From positions 129,968,016 to 130,032,015 of the forward strand of contig CM068829.1 in the NCBI GenBank assembly GCA_028554795.2: DNA of 64,000 nt. Direction: 5' to 3'. This stretch comes from Sinohyriopsis cumingii. Lineage: Eukaryota > Mollusca > Bivalvia > Unionida > Unionidae. The notes under the pieces were generated by a model. That model made no database searches. It was not told the DNA's origin and worked only from the letters and a program-made list of their open reading frames with translations. This document shows, in pieces, positions 33,597 through 41,798 of the stretch (positions within the stretch are counted from its first letter, which is position 1; every line of letters begins with the position of its first letter). The position numbers and the translations under genes were made by a program.

Positions 33597-33950
33597 TTAC
33601 TCTCTGACATACATTTTTTTAAATTGTTTTACGCGAGTATTTATTACTTTCTTTGTTCCATATTCTTGGAATAATTCCAACCTAATTTTTTCATTTGCAC
33701 GAGACAACGAAACAAATTCATTTATTTGTGCTTCTCCTACTGTAGCCAGCGATTTATATAATTTCGTCTGGATCCTCTTTATAAATCTGTACTTAGCAGG
33801 CAAAATATAACGCCCTGCGCATTTAGCCTCATGTAGTGTTTCAAAATCAGACATGATTTTTTCAGGATTTAGTTCATCGGATATATTAAATCTGCGCTGT
33901 TCTAATTTTTTAATAGCAACAATCACATCATTGATATTTTCGTAATTCAT
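33597..33950 (-). CDS. Hypothetical protein of the element, 117 aa
   Basis: The frame is intact, starting at 33950. It has helical content throughout (NDVIVAIKKLEQRRFNIS, YRFIKRIQTKLYKS) and ends with a basic RVKQFKKMYV. There is no transmembrane segment, no Cys cluster and no recognised motif. It is the last gene of the leftward block and follows a highly basic short gene. It could be a DNA- or virion-associated protein, but nothing in the sequence shows that. Confidence 0.45.
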   Translation of the reverse strand: MNYENINDVIVAIKKLEQRRFNISDELNPEKIMSDFETLHEAKCAGRYILPAKYRFIKRIQTKLYKSLATVGEAQINEFVSLSRANEKIRLELFQEYGTKKVINTRVKQFKKMYVRE

Positions 33951-34024
33951 ATATGTATATATTTAAAAGAAAAAAATAAACAGTGGCATGATGAGCGGTT
34001 ATCAATGGGCACCTGCACACTGAC

Positions 34025-34228
34025 CTATGTGTCTCCACGGGGTCCTTTCAGACTTTTATTTCGAGATTTTTTATCTTTGAGATTTTTGTCTCGAGATTTT
34101 GTATCTTTGAGACTTTTGTCGCGAGATTTTATCTCTGTCTTACAGAGACCTTTCTTGTGGCTTCTCGGCAATCCCCGTGATCGTTTGTTTTTGGTCGCAT
34201 TCTTTCTGAATGTTTTATTTTTACCCAT
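34025..34228 (-). CDS. Short Lys/Arg-rich repeat protein, 67 aa
   Basis: The sequence is dominated by Lys, Arg, Ser and Asp and has three units of a 9-residue repeat like KSRDKSLKD (last one KSRNKSLKG). The N-terminus MGKNKTFRKNATKNKRSR is also strongly basic. Basic peptides of this size could compact packaged DNA, as adenovirus core proteins do. That is a guess from charge alone. It lies 75 bp upstream, in the transcription sense, of the 117-aa gene. The matching DNA repeat could also have arisen by slippage. Confidence 0.4.
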   Translation of the reverse strand: MGKNKTFRKNATKNKRSRGLPRSHKKGLCKTEIKSRDKSLKDTKSRDKNLKDKKSRNKSLKGPRGDT

Positions 34229-34244
34229 ATGACTTAGAGCTTAC

Positions 34245-34525
34245 ATCCGCCAATGTTTATTTTGGGGGCTCCACACAACGAAATGTTAAGGCTGTCTGTT
34301 GTACATACCCCCCAAGATCAAAATCCCAGGTGTGAAAAACACATTCCAACGATTCGACGTGGAGGAGATATGTACACGAGGGCCCTGCTGGAGCCTCCCA
34401 ATTATTATAAAACCCTAAATGGGCACCGTCGACAGTATGTCCGTGACGAGACTCGAACCGCTGGCATTTGATAAAGTCGGGGACGAGAGTCAAACGCTTT
34501 ACAACTGCACCACGGTCTTATCTAA
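34245..34525 (-). repeat. tRNA-derived SINE, family B, inserted inside the element
   Basis: On the minus strand from about 34525: GTGGTGCAGTTGTAAAGCG is A-box-like, and GCGGTTCGAGTCTCGTC near 34445-34465 is a clear B box. The rest (to 34245) lacks the TATACTGGC body block and CAA tail of family A. It separates the basic gene from the HNH gene and is likely a later host-derived insertion. Confidence 0.65.
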
Positions 34526-34597
34526 TAATACAGGATTTAAAAATTATCATATAGGTAACTATTGACAGACAGTTAACAAGTTCTGAACATTACTGCT

Positions 34598-34680
34598 AAA
34601 TTTAAGTTCTAAACTGGATTTTAAACACTAAATTTAAGTTCTAAACTGGATTTTAAACACTAAATTTAATTTCTAAACTC
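34598..34680. repeat. 32-bp tandem repeat, 2.6 copies
   Basis: AAATTTAAGTTCTAAACTGG begins units at 34598, 34630 and (partial, with changes) 34662. Confidence 0.9.
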
Positions 34681-34914
34681 TATTTGTGAAAATAACACTT
34701 ACCTGTACTGACAATTATCAAACGCGGAAATAGACTGTGGCGCAGTGTGTATACAATTGGCTGTAAAAAAAACAACTGTATACAGTTCTGCTCGCTGGAT
34801 AATATTACCTGAAAGGTAATGATATGTGTGCTGGACGAAGTCACCTTGACAAGGGGAGGGAACTAATTGCATGAGATATGCTTAACGGAGTTATCTCCCT
34901 TAAATTTATCGGCT
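34681..34914. other. Non-coding DNA inside the element
   Basis: No gene seen. GGAGTTATCTCCCTT near 34879-34893 resembles a motif frequent in mollusc repeats. Confidence 0.35.
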
Positions 34915-35429
34915 CTAACAATAATGAAAAACAATCCTTTGTTTATTATATTTTTTTGAGATGGCAGATTTGTATATAGTTTCTGCGACTCTTCGTACTG
35001 AAGCCCTACAAATATCAAAATATTTGCCAGCTGAGTTCATCGATTGAAATATTATTTCTTCATTCGTATCTAAATTTATGGATACAAGTCTCTTGGCGCT
35101 CTTATCACTACAGCCAGTATTACCAGACTTACAATTTTGACTTTGTGTTACAATTCTCAGATTGGATAAAGAATTGTCGAGTTTGTTGTTGTTGATGTGG
35201 TCGATCACAAGACCGTCTTGGATCACTCCGTTAAATACCTCGAACACGAAATGATGACAGAGATACCTCTTTTTCCAACAGTAAATCTAAGATAACCAGA
35301 ATTATTAACAACACCAACTGGTTTTTTCAACCTGCAATTTCTGACTATTCTATTATGATTCGCTTCGTAATTCTTAATGATGGGGTGTGGGGCAAATTCT
35401 TGATTTCTTTTATATAATAATGTATTTGT
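34915..35429 (-). pseudogene. HNH endonuclease with NUMOD-type DNA-binding region, no start codon
   Basis: The minus-strand frame is open from 35429 down to the TAG at 34915. The first part has YLRFTVGKKRYLCHHFVFEVFNG, then GLVIDHINNNKLDNSLSNLR (HNH_3-like: D-H-I-x3-K-x-D-N-x(4-5)-N-L-R). It then has KRLVSINLDTNEEIIFQSM and SAGKYF, a NUMOD1/IENR1-like helix-turn-helix repeat. This combination is typical of free-standing homing endonucleases in phages and giant viruses. The frame starts right after an in-frame TAG at 35430-35432 and has no ATG near its N-terminus, so the 5' end is missing or damaged. The usual ATG at 35247 would cut off part of the domain. Confidence 0.75.
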
Positions 35430-35492
35430 CTAATTTATAATTTGTCTGAAAACTTAGTTAAATAATCGCGCTCACATTTTAGCGCATCATTA

Positions 35493-35715
35493 TTATTTTT
35501 TTTTGTTATAATATCTTTTAAGTTCACGGTATCTTTTTCCACCGAAACTTGCACATAACTGTGTTTTACCCCTGACCCCAACACCACATCGCAGGCAGGG
35601 TATTGGTCCTAAACTCCCCCTTCTAATGCTTTGGGAATGTTCTCCGCAGAATTCTTTCCTGCAGGATTTGTTATTTAAGGTAACAGATCGAAGTTTAAGC
35701 CACTTGCATTGATTC

Positions 35716-35717
<2 letters not shown>
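35493..35717 (-). CDS. Small Cys-rich protein, probable zinc binder, 74 aa
   Basis: Intact frame. It contains C-x(14)-C-x(4)-CGEH, then PCLRCGVGV and LCASFGGKRY, so several C-x2-C or C-x-H pairs. It ends in a basic Arg/Lys tail. Short CGEH...PC..CG proteins occur beside HNH-type genes in other elements, as I recall, but I know no function. It is the first gene of the leftward block, about 60 bp upstream of the HNH frame in transcription sense. Confidence 0.45.
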
Positions 35718-35793
<76 letters not shown>

Positions 35794-35804
35794 TATAGAT
35801 ATAT
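35718..35804. repeat. (TA)n microsatellite inside the element
   Basis: A tract of about 87 bp between two divergent gene blocks. Confidence 0.95.
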
Positions 35805-35842
35805 AAAATATTTCTTATTTAAATGTTTGTCTTAAATATAAT

Positions 35843-37026
35843 ATGGAGGAGTTGAAAGATTATCTGCAATCAAGCCCTGGAAAGCTTCTAGATTCGATCT
35901 TGACAGACTAACCCCTGACTCGCGGAGACGAGCCCTGATTGATCTGTTTGATATTATCAGGAATGCCAAAAAAGAATTTCGCAATGATAGAGCATCTCAC
36001 GTATGGTCTACATTCAAAGTTATACGCGACACCAAAGGTGTTGACGAAATCAATGTCGACGAAGTCATTGATGCTGTAATGAATGATGCACGAGCGAAAA
36101 CGATTATCGATTACCTCTTTGATAATCAGAAATATTTTTTCAGAATAAAATATATTGTGCAAGCAGATTCCGATACCTGGATTATCCGTGACAAACGTGA
36201 TCCTGTCCTTGCTAACGGAAAAACCGCTTTGTTAAGTAAAGATTCCAAACCAGGAATGTTGACTGGGATTGATAAACTATATTACGCTCGATCGTATCCT
36301 GCGACTGCGGTCATTTATGGAATCTATCCGATAAAAAAATCCAATATTAATAAACTTGCCCCAATGAGATTGTCAAGGCTGAATTGTGTAGCCGAGCGGG
36401 TAATGGAATATTTTACAAATGCGAAGCGTGGAAACTGTTTAACCAATCTGCGACGTGAAAAAATAAACAAATGGGCTGAATCGGTTAAGGATACAGGAGC
36501 GTCAATAAACGATGTCGCTGAGTTATCAAGTAAATTAAAGTTTCCAATAACCGTAAAAACGTTAACGGGAGAGGTATTATATAAATCAGCGAATAAGTCA
36601 AAGAGAGCACCAATTGAAATTATTGACCATAACGCTCACGCTTGGACTAACGCAGTAACAATGTTTCCACGAAATCGTGTTGTGAAATATTACTCGTCCG
36701 AGGGTGGAATGTTTGATGCTATCAGCCGGATAAGCAAAAACGACCATGTGTCGGTGTGGTTGTTAAAAAGTTCCGAAGATGGTGAGGATGATCAATTTGT
36801 AAGACCTAACGGCGAATTATATCGTAAAGAATCTCTACATGAAGAAATGAAAAAACTCGCACAGAAATATTCAGAAAACACTGAGCAGTTATTAACTAAT
36901 TGTTTTACAGTTCCGTCAGTTGCTGCCCACGCTGCCAGAGAGAGAAATTTATGGAGACCAACACGCGCTGAGTTCCTTGAAGATGTTCAGTTAAGTTGTA
37001 TCGAATACGGACACGGCGGTTTGTGA
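35843..37026 (+). pseudogene. Polymerase N-terminal part
   Basis: About 390 codons from the start region to TGA 37024. The clearest features are a helical N-terminus (RRRALIDLFDIIRNAKK) and KSKRAPIEIIDHNAHAW. The block VPSVAAHAARE precedes the stop. A 3'-5' exonuclease motif is not obvious to me. The first ~10 codons are in another frame, so the initiation region is damaged. Confidence 0.5.
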
Positions 37027-37992
37027 AACACCAAATATGACCACAAGGATATCATTTCCGTAGACATGATTGCGTGTTATCCAGGAAGTTTTCTCGGGAT
37101 GGGCGAGTGTGCTGAATATTTTAAAAGATTTGGTCATCCTTGTAATGAGATGGCAAGAGTTGCTATAAATGGTCCATTACCCGATTTTTCCCTGACAGGA
37201 TTTGCTCGTGTGACATCGTTTGAATTCGCTGAAGAGCTTCATCCGTGCTGTTATGTTTGGTTTGGCAGACACTTCTCGGAGAAACGTTGGGCACCAATAG
37301 TGTTATTACGATATATGCTTGACAAAAGAATACTGATATCATTGATGGTCAGTGAAGCGATCATATCGTACCGAAAACAGACTTCGGTTTGGTTACCAAC
37401 ACCTGAGCGAATCAGTCTCGATGAAGTCATTGAAGAATATGCACGAGAGTGTCCAAATACTCCTGCTGATGTCATCGTCGATGACGCTCCTAATATTCTT
37501 AAAATTAAACTCAGCAACAGTGAAAAAACAGCAAACGATCTCGGTAGTAGAATAATCGGTAAATTTACTCAAGGTTGTGCATATGATCATAAACGACATC
37601 ACTCACGATTGATTATGGATGATGCTGAATTAGATTTTATAATTGCTGATGCCGCTGCGAGAAATATATTTTGTAATCGGGACGACGCTTACTTGTCTGA
37701 CGGAACACGGTTGGGCACAATTGTTAGTTACATTAATGGAGAATCACCTCAATACACACATTCAAGATCTTCGATGCTTGCTTATGTTTCTATAGATTTG
37801 CTATCAATGATAAATAGATTTCCTGACACTGCAGTTAGAGTTGCAACTTATTCATTTTATATCGATAAAAGATATTCAGAATTACTGGCTCCTTTTACAA
37901 ACAATGATGAATCATGGAGTTTGTGGAGAATAAAAAAGGAAATGCTACATTGTTATTGTGAATCCGTTGATGTTGAAATTAAGGATAATTAG
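37027..37992 (+). pseudogene. Polymerase palm/thumb part, catalytic motif C altered
   Basis: It runs in the same frame as the upstream part. Motif A is DMIACYPGSF (Asp, then Tyr-Pro). A middle block, SRIIGKFTQG, sits where motif B is expected. Motif C should contain a T-D-S/D-T-D core, but the sequence is VRVATYSFYI with a TAT (Tyr) codon at 37849-37851. This one-base type of change would abolish metal binding. The ~130 residues between motif A and B are divergent. Confidence 0.65.
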
Positions 37993-38013
37993 TGCAAATC
38001 AGAATTATCGGAA

Positions 38014-39324
38014 GTGTCGTTGGCGCCGTCTGTGAATGATCCAATCACCAGACACAAATCAGTTTATTTGAACGGACCGGGTGGGTCTGGTAAGACAACT
38101 CGAGCGATTGAATTATTTCGAAATTCAGATATGATTGTGCTAACACCAACACACAGACTCGCCAGGGAGATGAAACAACGAGGAGTCAATTCTTGTACTT
38201 ATCACAGCTTTTTCAAATACAGCGGTGGTGCGTGGACTCCTGACCGAATGGGAGAGAAATATATTCCGCGGATTATTATTTGGGATGAAATAGGCATTGT
38301 GTCGTTAGATATATTAAAAATATTTCTTGATTGGCTATTAACAAAAAATACTGCAGTCGTTATGTGCGGCGATCACGGTCAGCCACCACCTTTTGTTGGT
38401 CCATCTCCGCATTTGTGGTTAAAAGATTTTGTTAATTATTATGAAGAAGTGTCTGCTGATTATAGAGCGCTAGATGCAACGTTGAAGGGATTTAAAACAT
38501 TAATCAGATTACAACCGAATAAAATTCATTGTGAAATTATGCGTAAAATAATTTCAGAGACTTCAATGAGCGACTTTCTGCAAACGTGGAAACCAAACGA
38601 TTTGATAGTGGCAAGTAGAAAGATAGTCAGAGACACACTTCAACAGCAGTTATTTGAATTACAGCGGGAGAAATTTCCAATGTTGCCAGTGCCGTTGTGT
38701 TATAGACCAGCTGATACACGACTACAAAATATTGACGTTGATATACCAGGACAGACCGAAAAACAGAATTTAGTATTAAATGATATTGTCACAGTTGATG
38801 TCAATGTTGTTGAAGATGCACTGCGCGCTGATAAATCACCGTGGACGCTAGGATACGCAATGACGATTCATTCATCTCAAGGACTAACTATTACTGATAC
38901 AGTTGTTTGGATCGTTGATGATCGAATCGAGTGGTCAAACTTAGTTTACTTAGCTGTGTCCAGAGTCAGAAGATTTTCTCAATTGCGGATAATTGTCTTG
39001 GACGAGTCAATGGCTGATGAAATTAATAATGAAAACAACAGTGATATAATAAGAAAAAAATTAGCCGGTTACAAACAGAGTGACAAAAAAAATAATCGCA
39101 ATTTTGATCTCGACGTTGAATTTATCATAACACTGAAACAACAACAGAATAATCACTGTGCGAGCTGTAATTGTATAATGTTGTGGCAGTATTCGAGTAA
39201 TAATCTAAGACAATTCACCGTAGATAGAAAAGATAGTAGTCGCGGTAATGCACGACAAAATGTGATGCTGACCTGTCTTGAGTGTAATCGGCGTAGGGGT
39301 GCTGACACCCTTGGTGCTAGTTAA
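38014..39324 (+). pseudogene. SF1 (Pif1/RecD-like) helicase and C-terminal HNH nuclease
   Basis: The helicase motifs are complete and in order: Walker A GPGGSGKTT, motif Ia TPTHRLAREM, Walker B IIIWDEIG, motif III CGDHGQPPPF, motif IV region RLQPN, motif V GYAMTIHSSQGLT and motif VI VYLAVSRVRR. After a ~35-residue linker, HCASCN, FTVDRKDSSRGN and CLECNRRRG make an HNH or endonuclease VII-like zinc fold with two C-x2-C pairs. The frame is open and continuous with the polymerase apart from TAG 37990. The last 8 bp overlap the end of the convergent integrase gene. Helicases in this position could unwind the replication fork. Confidence 0.85.
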
Positions 39325-40269
39325 GTGATTTGGGCGGTAATTGTGTGTCCTCGGGAATTACTTGTAATTCTTCACGTGTGAATCCACGTTGAGGAGCAGT
39401 TGAATCCAGTCTATAAATTGCTGGTCTACCAGTAGATCTAGCTATGTTAGATATCTTGTGTGTGGTAATACTCCAGATAGGATCAGTAGCTCTTTTTTAC
39501 CACCTTCAGGTTCACCTGGTTCATATAAATATCTCACAATGACATCACCCAGTATTGGTTGCGTTGAAAAATCACGTCGTTGTACGGGTGTATTCTTTTT
39601 GGTAATTGCATTAATAGGTTTCATGTTGGTTGTTCGAGTAATTTCATTATTTAATGCAGTTATCACACTTGGTAATCTTGCAACCCATTTGTGAGATCTC
39701 TTGTCCTGAATGAATTCCTTCGCGTACTGATATCCAAATAACCGCTCAGCAAGTGTTCGATTAAATCGCTCAACAATTGCCTGATCACGGTGAATTTCAG
39801 TATGTCCTCGTCTGATGGTGACATTATGTTGCTTCATCAGCGATGATACTGCGCCTTAAAATTCTTTGTCAGGATCAACTTGTAATAGATTTGGCCATCG
39901 CAGACCACCTCGTTGATAAATTCGTTCAAAAGCAGAAGCAACCTCAGATGCTGTTTTAGTCGTTAACGGTTCTGCATCTTTGTATTTACTTGTAACATCA
40001 ACTACAGTTAACGCGTATTTATATGTTCGACGGCGAACGGTATCATGTGGTAGAAGTAATATATCAGCTTGATGAACTTCATTTGGCACACTAACATTAA
40101 AATGTGCAAAATTAATTTTCTTAGGACGCGGTAGATAAATTTGCCATATTGCCTGTTTGGATAACCAATCTGCTGCAGTATTACGTGTGACTTTTGCTGC
40201 ACTGGCAAGTTTACTAATTGCTGCGTTACCCTTCTAGTATCCTCTTGGGGAATAATAAATCGACTCCAT
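39317..40269 (-). pseudogene. DDE (retrovirus-like) integrase, two stops and one frameshift
   Basis: From ATG 40269 the frame has TAG at 40234-40236 (codon 12), an N-terminal helix-turn-helix-like part (AAISKLASAAKVTRNTAADW), then HQADILLLPHD with the first catalytic Asp. YALTVVDVTSKYKDAEPL follows, then LLQVDPDKEF with the second Asp, and a TAA at 39856-39858. In the same frame it continues as HRDQAIVERFNRTLAERLF with the catalytic Glu. Near the A6 run (plus-strand T run 39493-39498) the frame shifts to a C-terminal part (IARSTGRPAIYRL) that ends at 39317-39319. All three catalytic residues remain. Integrases of this type insert Polintons. Confidence 0.85.
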
Positions 40270-40274
40270 TATAA

Positions 40275-40831
40275 TTAATTACCAGCACCTAATACAAGCT
40301 TAGATTTCATCGCGGACTTTATTAACCAACTGGCTAATCTTTCTTTGAGAGATTTATCAGTGATGGAATTTAACGCGTGAATTAATTTCACATCAGCGAG
40401 ATGCCTATCTTGTAGATTTTTACTATCTTGTAGATTTTTACTTTTATAAGCTACATCATGCACATGACACGCTTTATCGATAGCATTTATTGGTTCTTCT
40501 CCGGGTTTTGGTTGATCTTGATCATCAAGTCTGATATCAAGACTGGTTCCAGGACCACAGTAATCATATCCTGGGAAATGTTTTCCTCCTGGGTATTTAG
40601 CCCACGGAGCCCCTGGTAATTTTCCTAACTTGGCGGCAATATCACCTCCTCGTGTTTCTTTTTACTTGACGCTGACTTGCCACCTGACGGACTCAGGGAG
40701 ATAAATTTAAATTTCTTTGTACCACATCGCTCACACTTGCCTGTAACCGCTGATCTGTTATTTTTTGTTGTAATAGTTGTTAAATCACCTGTTGGGGTAC
40801 GTGCTCTACATTTCACACAATATAAATCCAT
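40275..40831 (-). pseudogene. Zinc-ribbon (DUF5679-like) plus phospholipase A2 gene, one frameshift
   Basis: The N-terminal part from ATG 40831 has YCVKCRART and CERCGTKKFKFIS, two C-x2-C pairs of a DUF5679-like ribbon. This frame ends at 40625. In another frame, open from about 40655 down to 40275, are APWAKYPGGKHFPG, YCGPGTSLDIR (a Ca-binding-loop type motif) and CHVHDVAY (the His-Asp catalytic pair of PLA2), followed by a helical end. The pattern resembles the PLA2 domain of parvovirus capsid N-termini. The frames change near the AAAAAGAAAC run, about 40660-40670. An 18-bp duplication repeats SKNLQD just after the active-site helix. An endosome-escape role is inferred. Confidence 0.75.
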
Positions 40832-40851
40832 ATTTATTTTATATTATTCTA
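40832..40851. promoter_or_regulatory. 20-bp divergent intergenic gap
   Basis: The zinc-ribbon/PLA2 start (40831, minus) and the ATPase start (40852, plus) are only 20 bp apart, and the AT-rich gap reads like TTTATTTTATATTATTCTA. Any shared promoter must overlap the coding 5' ends. Confidence 0.4.
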
Positions 40852-41522
40852 ATGGAAATCACTGACTTTTCTGCAACAAGGAAACGAGAACCAGTTAAGC
40901 ATCACGCAGCGCTACCAAATTCTGTTCGTATGATTATAAAAGGACCATCTGGGAGTGGTAAGACACAGTTGTTACTTAATTTAATAATGAAGTGGATGAA
41001 GTGGGATAAATTGTATTTGGTAGCACCAAGCGTAGACGATCAACGATGCTACGAAGTGTTAAAAGACTTAATGAAAGTGCAAAATCATTAAATGAAAACG
41101 ATGATGATGTTGTTGAATTTATAACTGACATTAATGAAGCGCCAAGTGTAGAAGATATTGATGGATTTATTAATAATTTAGTTGTTTACGATGATGTCAT
41201 GTTGGATAAACAATCAAATCCAGCTAGGATATTTTCCAGAGGCAGACACAAAAACACAGATGTGATTTATGTAACCCAGCGATATACACAAATTCCTAAA
41301 GTGATCAGGGATAACTGTAATATTCTTGCAGTGTTTAACGGTGTTGATACACACACGTTACGAAATATACATCAGACTTGGTGCAGTGGCGATATGGATA
41401 TAAATAAGTTTAGAAATTTATTTAGTCATGCCCAATCAACCCCGCACGGATTTATAACAATAAATTTACATGATCCTCGAACACGATATCGAGTCGGGTT
41501 AGATACGAGTTTTGGAGGATAG
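40852..41522 (+). pseudogene. Packaging ATPase (FtsK/HerA, A32-like), one frameshift
   Basis: From ATG 40852 the first frame has IIKGPSGSGKTQLLLNLIMKW (Walker A) and LYLVAPSVDDQ. The frame changes around 41050-41090. The second frame has NNLVVYDDVMLDK (Walker B, D-D), FSRGRHKNTDVIYVTQRYTQIP (sensor-type block with a conserved Gln) and ends at 41522. These are the marks of genome-packaging ATPases of Polintons, virophages and giant viruses. A complete protein would be about 220 residues. It is the last gene before the right inverted repeat. Confidence 0.85.
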
Positions 41523-41571
41523 CAGCAGGGAGGGCGCGCCTCCAAATTGTCACCGACATTTTTCCTTCGAT

Positions 41572-41793
41572 GACAAAGAGGAAAAAAACATACCAGCGAT
41601 ATGGGTAAACGAAGTTGTTTTACACCGCCCTTCTTTTTTACGATTTTGTAGGAAGGCTTAATGAGTGAACCGATAGAGGCTCCTTACCGTCTTCTGACAA
41701 AAAGGCAGCAGAGACGGCGACAGTTGTTGTTAAAATCTTATTTTGACGGATATTTAGTGAATCAATTAGAGGCTATTCGCCCCCTCTGCTGCT
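41572..41793 (-). repeat. Right terminal inverted repeat, 222 bp
   Basis: The reverse complement begins AGCAGCAGAGGGGGCG and aligns with the left repeat over its entire length without indels (about a dozen substitutions by eye). Confidence 0.95.
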
Positions 41794-41798
41794 CTTTG
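41794..41798. repeat. Right target-site duplication CTTTG
   Basis: It matches the 5 bp before the left end. Confidence 0.8.

Larger units (their letters stand above)
35843..39324 (+). pseudogene. B-family DNA polymerase - SF1 helicase - HNH nuclease fusion gene, interrupted
   Basis: The N-terminus starts at ATG 35843 in one frame and moves to a second frame near 35850-35870. From there a single frame runs to 39324, with only two in-frame stops (TGA 37024-37026, TAG 37990-37992). The polymerase core has ISVDMIACYPGSF (palm motif A, Asp codon 37063) and a later SMLAYVSIDLLSMINRF then VRVATYSFYI (motif C position). The helicase follows from about 38065 and the HNH nuclease from about 39110. Ignoring the stops gives about 1160 codons. 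This strongly suggests one polyprotein or fused replication protein that was later broken. The polymerase is probably protein-primed, as in Polintons, but I see no separate terminal-protein domain. Confidence 0.75.
25555..41793. mobile_element. Polinton/Maverick-like (adintovirus-like) virus-derived transposon, full length, inactivated
   Basis: The element is bounded by 222-bp inverted repeats and a 5-bp target duplication. It encodes the Polinton core set: B-family polymerase, DDE integrase, adenain-like protease, FtsK/HerA packaging ATPase, double jelly-roll capsid and a penton-like protein. It also has a helicase and HNH nuclease fused to the polymerase, a phospholipase A2, a fibre with a phage-tail-like motif and an HNH homing-type gene. 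Its 16.2-kb length and AG-start termini fit Polintons, although those normally make 6-bp duplications. At least ten disabling changes are visible, so it is a fossil copy. A SINE and a TA tract have been inserted or expanded inside it. Confidence 0.9.

Noticed and set aside
37251..37602. Minus-strand frames inside the polymerase
   Set aside because: Antisense shadows of the palm region, which has clear motifs on the plus strand.
39442..40089. Retroviral or LTR element integrase
   Set aside because: No reverse transcriptase, gag or LTRs nearby, and the integrase lies inside the inverted repeats among DNA-virus genes.
25555..41793. Endogenous parvovirus because of the PLA2 motif
   Set aside because: The element has a polymerase, integrase, protease and packaging ATPase with long inverted repeats, which parvoviruses lack.
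25550..41798. Bacterial prophage or plasmid because of the tail-fibre motif
   Set aside because: The gene set and surroundings are eukaryotic, and no phage portal, terminase large subunit or tail genes are present.
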